From the NCBI RefSeq assembly GCF_009688965.1, contig NZ_AP021875.1:4340001-4404000 (forward strand): a stretch of 64,000 nucleotides of DNA, read 5' to 3'. The position numbers and the translations under genes are program-made. The stretch comes from Desulfosarcina widdelii (GTDB lineage: Bacteria > Desulfobacterota > Desulfobacteria > Desulfobacterales > Desulfosarcinaceae). The notes under the pieces were generated by a model that saw only the letters and a program-made list of their open reading frames with translations, did not search any database and had not been told where the DNA came from. Shown one piece after another: positions 44,031-52,299 of the stretch. Within the stretch, counting starts at the first letter, position 1; each line of letters starts with the position of its first letter.

Positions 44031-45332
44031 ATGCCTCGCCCCAAAGTGATCCTTCATCGCTGTGAATCCTACGACGTGGACCGTATCGCCGACATCATCC
44101 GAACCTCCATCGAGGAGTTGAACCTGGACATCCGGGGCAAGGTTTTCGTCAAACCCAACATCGTTACGGCCAACCGGCGCTATATCCACAACTCCTTCAC
44201 CCATCCGGCCGTCGTCGAGGCCATGGTTCGCGTTTTGGGCGGCAAGCCGGTCGAAGACATCTGTATCGGGGAATCCGGCGGATTCGGTATTCCGTCGCGC
44301 CTGTTTTTCCGGGAGTCCGGGTTTACGCAGATGGCCAAAAAAATAGGCGTTCGCCTGGTGGATCTCAACGAACACCCCATGGATACCGTCAGCCTGGCAA
44401 AGGGAGTCTGGCACAAAAAAATGCTGCTGTCCCGGTATATCCACAACGCCGATTTCAAGGTATGGATGCCCAAGCTCAAGTACCATATCGTGACCTCCAT
44501 CACCCAGGCCCTCAAACTCAACATCGGTATTCTGTCCCACAAGGAGCGCATGCTCTTTCACGATTATCGGCTCCACGATAAAATCGTGGACATGCTGGAG
44601 CCGGGGTTTCCGGGGCTGGTGGTTTCCGATGCCATCGACATCACCTATGGGTTCGAATCCGCCCCCTATCCGGTGCGGCTGGGTCTGCTGCTGATTGCCG
44701 ACCACCCCCTGGCCGCCGATGCGGTGGCCGCCACGATCATGGGCTACGCCCCCCATGGAATCAAGCATTTGCAAATCGCCGCGGATCGCGGATACGGGAC
44801 CCTGGATCTGGAAGATTACGACATCGGCGGAGATGTCACCATCGATGAGCTGCGCCAAGTGCCCAAGGGCCAGACGCGTCTGTTCCAGTTTTTGGACGAA
44901 CTGGACACGCCCATGCAGTTTTACGCCGGCACGGCGCCGGGAACCGACACCATCTGCGACGGAGGGTGCGAATGTGCGATCAAGGGCTGTTTGGGCACCA
45001 TCGAAAAGCGTACCCCCGGCGCCTTGAAATCGGCCCGTAAAGGGGCTCTGGTAACGGGGATCTACAAGGGCGACGTGATCATGCCCGACGGCCCCGTGGT
45101 GCTGATCGGCGACTGCACGCGGGTAGAGGGCCAGCTGACGGCCGCCAAGGTCCACCACATCAAAGGATGCCCCATGGGCGCCCGCGATCTGTTCCTAAAG
45201 ATTCCCCGAATTTTCAATATGCCCAACCCCATGCTGGACCATCGGGATGCGGGCCTGTTTCTCTATCACACCGCGGCCAAGGGCCTTTGCATTCTTAAAA
45301 ATCGGCTGTTGCCGGACCGGCACGCATGGTGA
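44031..45332 (+). CDS. DUF362 family protein
   Basis: The 433-residue protein shows the DUF362 core: VFVKPNIVTANRR near residue 45, VVEAMVRVLGG, CIGESGGFG and FGYESAP-like segments. Similar proteins are widespread in anaerobes, often next to iron-sulfur proteins. Its role is unknown. A cluster of cysteines (CDGGCECAIKGC) near residue 308 could bind metal or an iron-sulfur cluster; two more lie in GDCTRVEG and KGCPMGARD. There is no signal peptide. GAGACGCC precedes the ATG. It stands between lysA and the sensor-kinase fragment with gaps of 108 and about 200 bases, so it is probably monocistronic. Confidence 0.75.
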   Translation: MPRPKVILHRCESYDVDRIADIIRTSIEELNLDIRGKVFVKPNIVTANRRYIHNSFTHPAVVEAMVRVLGGKPVEDICIGESGGFGIPSRLFFRESGFTQMAKKIGVRLVDLNEHPMDTVSLAKGVWHKKMLLSRYIHNADFKVWMPKLKYHIVTSITQALKLNIGILSHKERMLFHDYRLHDKIVDMLEPGFPGLVVSDAIDITYGFESAPYPVRLGLLLIADHPLAADAVAATIMGYAPHGIKHLQIAADRGYGTLDLEDYDIGGDVTIDELRQVPKGQTRLFQFLDELDTPMQFYAGTAPGTDTICDGGCECAIKGCLGTIEKRTPGALKSARKGALVTGIYKGDVIMPDGPVVLIGDCTRVEGQLTAAKVHHIKGCPMGARDLFLKIPRIFNMPNPMLDHRDAGLFLYHTAAKGLCILKNRLLPDRHAW

Positions 45333-45538
45333 TCGACGGATAGGGGCAATCGGGCAAATTGACAGCCCCGATTGCGGGTGCTATGTCCAATCCGGAGTTC
45401 GTTTCAATTCAATACCTGCTCGGCAGCAGTAGACCGTCCATTTCAAACTGCAAGCGGATTTGAATCCGCATTTCCCCCGCGCATCTCTCCGATCCGGCCG
45501 CTCGAGCATTGATCTCACCCAAAAAGGGAAGCCCGTTC

Positions 45539-46411
45539 ATGACCGTTTTTCTCTGGATCGCAATCGCTGTTTTCCTGCTGGCCGCCGGCTGGGGATTGCA
45601 TCTTTTGCGCCTTCAGAATCGCAAGATTCGAAAGCTCAAACGCTCCCTGCTGGAAGCCCACCACAAAACCCATCAGCAGCAGGAAACCCATACGGAAAGC
45701 CTAACCCATTGGGAACAGACCGAAGAAAAACTGCGCGGTTTCCTCCAACTGATGGACACCCTGTTGAACACCATTCCCAATCCCATCTATTACAAGGATT
45801 CTCAAGGCGTATACCAGGGCTGCAACAAGGTGTTCGCCAAGCAGGTGTTGGGCCTCACCCGCGATCGCATCATCGGCAAACGCCCCCAGGAGCTGACCGA
45901 CGCCATGCCGGCCGATCTGGCCGCCGTGTACCAGCGCGAAGAACACATCATGCTCGAAAAAGCCGATTTCCACACCTTCGAGGCTCCGGTGCAGTGTGCC
46001 GACGGTCAGCGCCGCGATTTTCTGTTCAGTCTGGCGCCGGTCCTGGACCGTGAGGGACAGGTAGACGGTAGCGTGGCCGTGCTTGCGGATCTGACCGAAA
46101 AAAACCGGGCCGCCCGGCACCGCATCCAGAAGGAAAAGCTGGAAGGCGTGCTGGAAACCGCCGGCGCCGTCTGCCACGAATTGAACCAACCCCTGCAGGC
46201 CATTTCCGGCTACACGGAGCTGATGGCCATGAAGCTGGACGGCCACGAAGCCCGACCCTATATCGACAAGCTCACCACCCAGATCGAACGCATGCGCGAC
46301 ATTACCGACAAGCTCCAGGGCGTCACCCGCTATGAGACCAAAGACTATGCCGGCAATACCAAAATCATCGATCTCAACAAAGCGTCCACAACTGAAAAAA
46401 TCATTCGCTGA
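45539..46411 (+). CDS. PAS-HisKA protein lacking the kinase ATPase domain
   Basis: The 290-residue protein has an N-terminal membrane helix (VFLWIAIAVFLLAAGWGLHLL). A coiled coil and a PAS domain follow at about residues 65-195 (LNTIPNPIYYKDSQGVYQGCN, ending in AVLADLTEKNRAAR). A dimerisation/phosphoacceptor helix comes next, with H213 in VCHELNQPLQAISGYTEL. It stops about 75 residues later with no N, G1 or G2 boxes, so there is no HATPase_c domain, and none occurs in the following 500 bases. It could be phosphorylated by another kinase, work as a membrane PAS scaffold, or be a remnant. GGGAAG precedes the start, and MTVFLW is preferred over the upstream ATG. Confidence 0.75.
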   Translation: MTVFLWIAIAVFLLAAGWGLHLLRLQNRKIRKLKRSLLEAHHKTHQQQETHTESLTHWEQTEEKLRGFLQLMDTLLNTIPNPIYYKDSQGVYQGCNKVFAKQVLGLTRDRIIGKRPQELTDAMPADLAAVYQREEHIMLEKADFHTFEAPVQCADGQRRDFLFSLAPVLDREGQVDGSVAVLADLTEKNRAARHRIQKEKLEGVLETAGAVCHELNQPLQAISGYTELMAMKLDGHEARPYIDKLTTQIERMRDITDKLQGVTRYETKDYAGNTKIIDLNKASTTEKIIR

Positions 46412-46417
46412 ATCGCC

Positions 46418-46804
46418 ATGATCGCTATCCTGGCAGCCAACTTCGTGGTGCTGGTTCATCTGGCGTTCATTTTGTTCGTCGTCCTGGGCGGTTTTCTTGC
46501 ACTGCGGTGGCGCAAAATCGCTCTGGTGCATCTTCCCTGCGTTTTGTGGGGCGTGATGATCGAATGGGTCGGGTGGCTGTGCCCGTTGACGCCTTTGGAG
46601 TATCGCCTGCGGAGACTGGCCGGGGAAGCCGGATACAGCGGGGGTTTTGTCGATCACTACATCATGCCGCTGGTCTATCCGGCGGGATTGACGCGAAACA
46701 TGCAGATCGGACTTGGCGTCTTTGTTCTCGGAATGAATCTGCTCGTGTATGGCCGGGTGCTGATGGTTCAACAACAACGCAAAAAGAGGGCCTCAAACAG
46801 ATAG
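46418..46804 (+). CDS. DUF2784 membrane protein
   Basis: The 128-residue protein has about four membrane helices. It carries DUF2784 landmarks: NFVVLVHLAFILFVVLGGFLAL at the start, ALVHLPCVLWGVMIEWVGWLCPLTPLE in the middle, and FVDHYIMPLVYP toward the end. The function is unknown. It begins six bases after the PAS-HisKA stop, so both are probably on one transcript, but the binding site is poor. The relation between the two products is not known. Confidence 0.85.
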   Translation: MIAILAANFVVLVHLAFILFVVLGGFLALRWRKIALVHLPCVLWGVMIEWVGWLCPLTPLEYRLRRLAGEAGYSGGFVDHYIMPLVYPAGLTRNMQIGLGVFVLGMNLLVYGRVLMVQQQRKKRASNR

Positions 46805-46964
46805 CGGCCGAATGATTGGATCCATAGGGGGGGTTGCACCCTCCCGCACTCCTAACTGTTATGGAATGTTTTTTATTTGTCTGTATCTGTTTTTTTCAGC
46901 CCGTCCACGTTAAAAACGACCAACTCGCTGAAAACCGGTCTGTTATCCAAAGAGGAATCCTTTC

Positions 46965-47954
46965 ATGAGCAATCACAGCCAACAAATTTCGCTTTCCAAA
47001 GTTATGGCCGCCCGGCAGATCATCCGGCCGCACCTGTCGCCGACACCCCTGCGGCGATATCCGAGCCTGGACCGTCACATCGGCGCAACGGTATTCGTCA
47101 AACACGAAAACCACAATCCCACGGGCACATTCAAAATTCGCGGCGGAATCAATCTCATGCACCACTTGGCAACGAGCGAGACCTCCGGAGTGATCACCTA
47201 TTCCACGGGCAACCATGGTACATCGGTGGCCACCAGCGCACGCATGGCCGGGTTGAAAGCTGTTGTCGTGGTTCCCAAGGGATCAAACCCGTTGAAAGTG
47301 CAGGCCATCAAAGATGCCGGCGCCGAATTGATCGAACATGGTGAAGATTTTGAAGCGGCCGGCCAGAAAGTGGCGCAACTCGTGGAAGAACGGGGGCTTT
47401 ATTTCGTGCATCCAGCCAATGAACCCCACCTGATCAACGGGGTGGGAACCGAATTTTTCGAAATTCTGGAACATCTGCCGAACCTGGACGTAATGATCGT
47501 GCCCATCGGGGCGGGCAGCGAGGTGGCGGCAGCCATCACCGTACTTAAAGGAATCCGACCGGAAGTGGAAATCATCGCCGTTCAGGCCGAGGCCTCCCCG
47601 GCGGCCTATCGATCCTGGAAGGCGGGCAAGATCGTGTCCGACTCCAACACCACCTTTGCCGGCGGCGTGGCCACCGGCGTCGCCTATGAGATTCCGTTTG
47701 CCCTGTACAAGGACGCCCTGGCGGATTTTGTTCTGCTGACCGAGGCGGAACTATACGAAGGCATCGCCCTGGCCTCTTACCACACGCGCAACCTCACGGA
47801 AGGGGCCGGGTCGGCCTGTCTGCGGGCAGCATTCAAGATCCGGAATCGACTGGCGGGAAAAACCGTTGCCATCCAGATGAGCGGCGGCAACGCGTCGGGT
47901 ACTGAGCTGCAACAGGCCATGTCGCTGCAGTGCTTGCTGGATGGAGCCTGTTAA
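46965..47954 (+). CDS. Threonine/serine dehydratase-like PLP enzyme
   Basis: The 329-residue fold-type II PLP enzyme resembles catabolic threonine ammonia-lyase and serine racemase. K57 in PTGTFKIRGG should hold the cofactor. Also seen are YSTGNHGTSVATSARMAGLKAVVVVP, the phosphate loop IVPIGAGSEVAAAI, and QMSGGNASGTEL. It lacks the C-terminal ACT regulatory domains of biosynthetic IlvA, so it is the short form and not isoleucine-regulated. The start has AGAGGAATCCTTTC before it. It converges on the HDOD gene, 12 bases away. Confidence 0.85.
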   Translation: MSNHSQQISLSKVMAARQIIRPHLSPTPLRRYPSLDRHIGATVFVKHENHNPTGTFKIRGGINLMHHLATSETSGVITYSTGNHGTSVATSARMAGLKAVVVVPKGSNPLKVQAIKDAGAELIEHGEDFEAAGQKVAQLVEERGLYFVHPANEPHLINGVGTEFFEILEHLPNLDVMIVPIGAGSEVAAAITVLKGIRPEVEIIAVQAEASPAAYRSWKAGKIVSDSNTTFAGGVATGVAYEIPFALYKDALADFVLLTEAELYEGIALASYHTRNLTEGAGSACLRAAFKIRNRLAGKTVAIQMSGGNASGTELQQAMSLQCLLDGAC

Positions 47955-47966
47955 AGGCAAACTCGA

Positions 47967-49247
47967 TTATCCGAACACATAACGGAGTTGCTCCATGCGC
48001 AGGGGAATCTCCGAGAGGGCGTCTTCTTTGATCCGTTCGTCAATTCCCAGATCTTCCATCGCTTGTGCGATCGCTTCCGGCGTTTGCTGTCCCAGGCCGA
48101 AACCGGCGGCCTTGGCAAGCATATCGGCCCGTTGAATGATCTGAAGAGCCCTGGGCGTCGTTTCTGGATCATCCATGCGATGGTGCCGCTTAACCAGACT
48201 GGCAAAAATTTCCGGGTAGCCCATTTTTTCCAGAATGGCTGCCCCGAGTCGTTCGTGATGGCTTTTCATGGCCGCGTACAGGTCGCCCATGTCCACCTCC
48301 TGGGTTCCCTTTTTGCGTTGAACCATTTCACCGGCCACCTGGATCATCAGCAATTTCCCGATGTCATGCAACAGGCCGATGGAAAAGACGTCTTCCTCCA
48401 CCTTCCATCCGAGTCGTTCAGCCACCCAGTCCGCTGTGTGGGCACAGGCCAGAGAGTGCCACCATAGTGTTTCGACCATCTCCCTGTACGGACGGTGGTT
48501 TGTGACAAAATAGCCCTGGCAGCAGATGGACATGACCACTTCACGGGTCCGGTCAAGCCCCAGGCGGCTGGTGGCCTGGGTCAAGTTCGCACTCTTTTTG
48601 ACGCCGCGGTAGTAGGCCGAATTGGACGCACGGATCAATTTTGTGGCCACTGCCAGGTCCTGCTGGAGCAGATCCACCACTTCCTTGATCTCCGCGTTGC
48701 AGTCGATCATCTGCCTTAATTTCATTGCGATTTTCGGCGCCGGCGGTAGACTCGGATCATCCTTTTCGATTTTCCGGTTGATCGTATCCAGAACCGCGGA
48801 CATCTCTATGATGGTTACGCCGGGGGTGGTGCCTTCCGCTGATGCCGTCCGGCTTTCCAGAAGGCCGTACTTGTTTATCTTGCCGAACAGCACGGTTTTG
48901 TCCAAGGGTTTGCCGAGAAATTCGTCGGCACCCCTCATCAGGCAATCCGTTTTCAGTTGCCGTCCGGACAACGCCGTGGTCACAAAGATGCGAACCTTTT
49001 TCTCCGATGGTACCGCTAACTGCTCCTCGATCCCCCGCAACGCCGTAAGGATCGAGGTTTCCTGGCTATCAGTCGATTCGATATCGATCAAAAGCAGCTC
49101 ATACGGCTTGCCGGCCTCAAGCGCTTCGCGGAAGACGGTCTCCGCGGACAAACCATCCTGGGCCTCGTCACAATGACCCATACTTTGCAAAAGCATGGTT
49201 GCGTTGGTCTTGCTGGAAGGGTCGCTGTCGATTACCAATATTCGCAC
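47967..49247 (-). CDS. Response regulator with HDOD output domain
   Basis: The 426-residue cytoplasmic protein joins a receiver domain to an HDOD domain. The receiver has D7 and D9 (VIDSDP), phosphoacceptor D55 (LLLIDIES), a Thr in FVTTA and Lys in FLGKPLDK. The HDOD part starts near residue 165 (PSLPPAPKIAMKLRQMI) with SNSAYYRG, SRLGLDRTREVVMS and HDIGKLLMI. HDOD domains resemble HD phosphohydrolases but are usually regulatory. I put the start at GTG 49247 because GGAG lies six bases before it and the receiver begins at once; a TTG at 49259 is the alternative. No cognate kinase is adjacent, although the PAS-HisKA fragment is 1.5 kb away. Confidence 0.85.
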   Translation of the reverse strand: MRILVIDSDPSSKTNATMLLQSMGHCDEAQDGLSAETVFREALEAGKPYELLLIDIESTDSQETSILTALRGIEEQLAVPSEKKVRIFVTTALSGRQLKTDCLMRGADEFLGKPLDKTVLFGKINKYGLLESRTASAEGTTPGVTIIEMSAVLDTINRKIEKDDPSLPPAPKIAMKLRQMIDCNAEIKEVVDLLQQDLAVATKLIRASNSAYYRGVKKSANLTQATSRLGLDRTREVVMSICCQGYFVTNHRPYREMVETLWWHSLACAHTADWVAERLGWKVEEDVFSIGLLHDIGKLLMIQVAGEMVQRKKGTQEVDMGDLYAAMKSHHERLGAAILEKMGYPEIFASLVKRHHRMDDPETTPRALQIIQRADMLAKAAGFGLGQQTPEAIAQAMEDLGIDERIKEDALSEIPLRMEQLRYVFG

Positions 49248-49455
49248 AAGCTGCTCCAACGGCTAAAGTTCAAGTCGTTCCACTCCTGCTGACCGGCCGG
49301 TAAACCAGGGGCGTGAATTCCGTCAGCAAGAAATGTTTATAATCACTATTTTACCCTCAATTCAAGGCTGCTGGAGGTTTTTCTTATAATCGGTTAGATT
49401 GTCAAGGACGCGAATTGATTCCGGATGGGCAAAGATGCAGCTCGGTACGTAAACC

Positions 49456-49484
49456 TTGACACCATCCATCCGTTTTTGGCAAAT
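49456..49484 (+). promoter_or_regulatory. Weak promoter candidate for the sulfite reductase gene
   Basis: TTGACA at 49456-49461 is a perfect -35 box, with GCAAAT 17 bases further as a poor -10. The remaining 350 bases between the HDOD gene start and 49599 are AT-rich but show nothing else recognisable. A second TTGACA (about 49571) is too close to the start codon to serve. Confidence 0.25.
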
Positions 49485-49598
49485 ACCCCTTTAAAAAAAT
49501 AAACAGCTGCCTTTTGCCGTGCCCCCGTGCCCGGAATATGGCAAGCCTAAACCCAATCCTGCAAAACCATTGACAGACGAGCTAATAGGAGAATCAAC

Positions 49599-50255
49599 AT
49601 GTTGAAATTAGGAGAAAAAGGCGCAATTTTGCAGCGGGACAAACAGACCTATGCCATCGCCCCCCACATCCCCTGCGGCGTGGTCACCCCCCAGTTGTTG
49701 CGCACCATCGCCGATGTGGCTGAAAAATTCGAAGCCCAGGCCATAAAGATCACCGGTGCCACCCGGGTGGCAATTGTGGGATTGAAGGAAAAAGACATCG
49801 ATGCGGCCTGGAACGAATTGCAACTGGAAAAAGGTGCCGCCGTAGGCCTGTGCGTACGCAGTGTGCGGGCCTGTCCGGGAACCACATTCTGCCGGCTGGG
49901 CAAACAGGATGCCTTGGGCATTGGCATGCAGTTAGACAAAAAATACCACAGCCTGCTGCTGCCGGGAAAATTCAAAATGGCCGTATCCGGCTGCCACTTG
50001 AGCTGCGCCGAATCCTGGGTCCGGGACATCGGCCTGATCGGACAAAAAGAGGGCTGGCAGATGGTGATTGGCGGCAACGTCGGGGCGGCACCTCGAATCG
50101 CCCAGGAATTGGCGGTGGAACTGGACGATAAGCAAGTTCTGGAGGCCGTGGAAAAAACCGTGCAATGCTACCGCGAGGTGGCCAACAAGGGCGAACGACT
50201 GGGGAAGACCATCGACCGGCTGGGGCTGAAGCCCTTCATCGAAGCCCTGTCCTGA
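49599..50255 (+). CDS. Small single-subunit siroheme sulfite reductase
   Basis: The 218-residue protein is a half-size member of the nitrite/sulfite reductase family. The siroheme-4Fe-4S ligands are visible as C-x5-C in ACPGTTFCRLGKQD and C-x3-C in SGCHLSCAESWVRDIGLIG. Its size matches the low-molecular-weight assimilatory-type sulfite reductase (P590) described from Desulfovibrio vulgaris. There is no second repeat and no ferredoxin or flavin partner beside it. TAGGAGAATCAAC precedes the ATG. It is a single-gene unit closed by a strong hairpin. Confidence 0.85.
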   Translation: MLKLGEKGAILQRDKQTYAIAPHIPCGVVTPQLLRTIADVAEKFEAQAIKITGATRVAIVGLKEKDIDAAWNELQLEKGAAVGLCVRSVRACPGTTFCRLGKQDALGIGMQLDKKYHSLLLPGKFKMAVSGCHLSCAESWVRDIGLIGQKEGWQMVIGGNVGAAPRIAQELAVELDDKQVLEAVEKTVQCYREVANKGERLGKTIDRLGLKPFIEALS

Positions 50256-50295
50256 AACACCATAGCGGCAAATACCTGGCGACAAGCGCACAAAC

Positions 50296-50340
50296 AAAAA
50301 AGGGGAAATCGCATTTGGTTTGCGATTTCCCCTTTTTGTT
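50296..50340. terminator. Strong Rho-independent terminator after the sulfite reductase gene
   Basis: A 17-base stem (AAAAAGGGGAAATCGCA and its complement) with a 7-base loop starts about 40 bases past the stop and ends in a T-run. The A-run on the left side makes it function in both directions. Confidence 0.85.
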
Positions 50341-50518
50341 GGAGGGTTCTTTATGCCGGCAGATCGATGGCGTTTTCTGCCTTGAATTAAAAATAAGTGC
50401 TGTGATGGATCAATTCAAGTCGGCAGGCACAATCTTTTTCAAATTCTTCTCAGACTGCTGCCAAAAACCATGAGTCCGGCACCGAAAAGAATCATGGTCA
50501 CCGGCTCGGAAAGCACGT

Positions 50519-51598
50519 TTATCGGCAGTGCTCCGGAACCGATAACCTTTGCTTTCCGCCCAATTGACCGCAGGCCGCCATGATGGCCCCACCTTTTTCG
50601 CCCCGCTGCCTGACGAAGACTTTCTCCGCCACCAGCCAGGAACGAAACTGCTCAACCGCATCCGGGGAAGGCGCTTGCAGACCGGAATCGGGCGTCGGAT
50701 TATAAGCGATCAGGTTTAATTTAACGGGAAGCGGCTTCAGGTAGCGGGCCAGGGCACGGGCGTGCTCCGGCCGGTCGTTGATGCCCTGAATTAATACATA
50801 TTCAATGAAGCATGCGGATTTTTTTCTCAACGGGTACCTGAGCAGAGATGCCTTCAGGGCGGCCATGGGATTGTTCCGGTTAACCGGCATGATCCGGGAA
50901 CGGACCTCATCGTTGGGGGCGTTGAGCGATATGGCCAGGTTGACCGGTCCGTCATCCAGCCGGGCAAGCCGGTCGATGCCATCGACCACACCGGCCGTGG
51001 AAACGGTGATGTATCGCCGGGCGATGTCCATCCCCCGCTGATCCTCGAGCACCCGGATCGCCTGGACCACATTGTCCAGATTGTCCAGCGGCTCTCCCAT
51101 GCCCATGAAGACCACATTGCGCACGTCAACGCCGAGCCCATGGCGGGCAGTAAATATCTGCTCCACGATTTCTCCCGCATCCAGGTTGCGGATCAGTCCC
51201 ATCTTGCCGGTGCGGCAGAAACGGCAGCCCATGCGGCAGCCAACCTGGGAGGAAACGCACAAGGTATGGCGTCGATGCATGGGGATGATCACCGACTCGA
51301 TGTCCAGACCGTCATCCAGCCGGGTGACGAATTTGGCCACCCCGCCGTCGTCGATCCGTTTCACCACCTTGCCCCGCATCGGCCCAAGATCGGCTTCCGT
51401 TTGATCGAGCCATTGAGGAATGCGGTCCGCCGAGTCCAGGGCGGATAGGTCCGTTTGACCATTTTTCATGATCTGACGGTAAACCGGGCTGCTGTAATAG
51501 GCCTTTTTACCGTACCGATGAAAAGCGGCATCCACGAACTGATCGTGGGTGAGGGAAAAAATGTCCGACAACGGTCGCTGCCGTTTATCGGTGTTCAT
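50519..51598 (-). CDS. rlmN: RlmN-family radical SAM 23S rRNA/tRNA methyltransferase
   Basis: The 359-residue protein should methylate C2 of A2503 in 23S rRNA and, in some bacteria, A37 of tRNA. The radical SAM cysteines are C-x3-C-x2-C in VGCRMGCRFCRTG. GMGEPLDN is the SAM glycine motif, and FIEYVLIQGINDRPEHA and the C-terminal GAIMAACGQLG give the methyl-carrying Cys. A second mechanistic Cys is present at about residue 345. GAGAGGCTTGC precedes the start. Family length is about 350-380. Cfr-like members cannot be excluded by motif alone, but the housekeeping role is more likely. Confidence 0.85.
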   Translation of the reverse strand: MNTDKRQRPLSDIFSLTHDQFVDAAFHRYGKKAYYSSPVYRQIMKNGQTDLSALDSADRIPQWLDQTEADLGPMRGKVVKRIDDGGVAKFVTRLDDGLDIESVIIPMHRRHTLCVSSQVGCRMGCRFCRTGKMGLIRNLDAGEIVEQIFTARHGLGVDVRNVVFMGMGEPLDNLDNVVQAIRVLEDQRGMDIARRYITVSTAGVVDGIDRLARLDDGPVNLAISLNAPNDEVRSRIMPVNRNNPMAALKASLLRYPLRKKSACFIEYVLIQGINDRPEHARALARYLKPLPVKLNLIAYNPTPDSGLQAPSPDAVEQFRSWLVAEKVFVRQRGEKGGAIMAACGQLGGKQRLSVPEHCR

Positions 51599-51687
51599 GC
51601 AAGCCTCTCAATATGTTTTTTCTTTCCTGCGAAAATATGATAGACAACCTGCTTTCGAGAAAAGCACCTATTAAATAACAATCTAAA

Positions 51688-52249
51688 ATAAAAAGAGAAA
51701 GCGGTGCAACCGTTTATAATATAGCCGACCCGTTTAAAAGAGACAACGGCATCGACGCCGAACTGGAAGACTCCCTGATCCCCTTGCCATACCTGCATGC
51801 AGCATATAAAACCAGCCAAAAATCGGCCATCGCCCTGTCCGTTGTCAGCAATTTCGGACTGACAACCGATTGGGAAGACGACCGGGAGAGGCGGTTCATC
51901 GATGTCCACCCGCTGGGACGGCACCTGGACGTACAAACTGGGCGTCGCGTCCGCCCTCAATCCGACATGGAGTTTGTTTTCCGGCATCATCTGCGATCCG
52001 AGGCCCACTCCAGACGACACCCCGGACCCGCTGGTTCCCGCGGGAGATCGACTTGATTTTACCTTCGGTCTGGGGTTTGATAGGAGGGCTTGGCACATCG
52101 ACGCGGCCTATCTTCTGGTTACGAGCGAGAACTGCCGCTTCGACAGCACCAATAGCGAGTTCAGCGATTGGGGCATGTCAACGGTTTCCGGGGAACTTGA
52201 GGATTTTGTTACCCATGCCTTGGCTATAAGAGTAAATTACCGATTTTAA
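51688..52249 (+). pseudogene. FadL-type outer-membrane transporter remnant
   Basis: Two pieces of an OmpP1/FadL long-chain fatty acid channel lie side by side in different frames. The first (about 51700-51895) reads GATVYNIADPFKRDNG..IPLPYLHAAYKTSQ..VVSNFGLTTDW, as in the N-terminal third. The second (51902-52249) reads WDGTWTYKLGVASALNPTWS and ends in a barrel strand AIRVNYRF, as in the C-terminus. The signal peptide, plug and most strands are missing: the family usually has about 420-450 residues, but only about 180 remain. The C-terminal frame is open to its stop, so a short product is possible but could not make a barrel. Confidence 0.65.
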
Positions 52250-52299
52250 TCAGCGACCATCCGGCCGTTTCCGAATAGGCGCTAAACAAGGGAAAAGTA

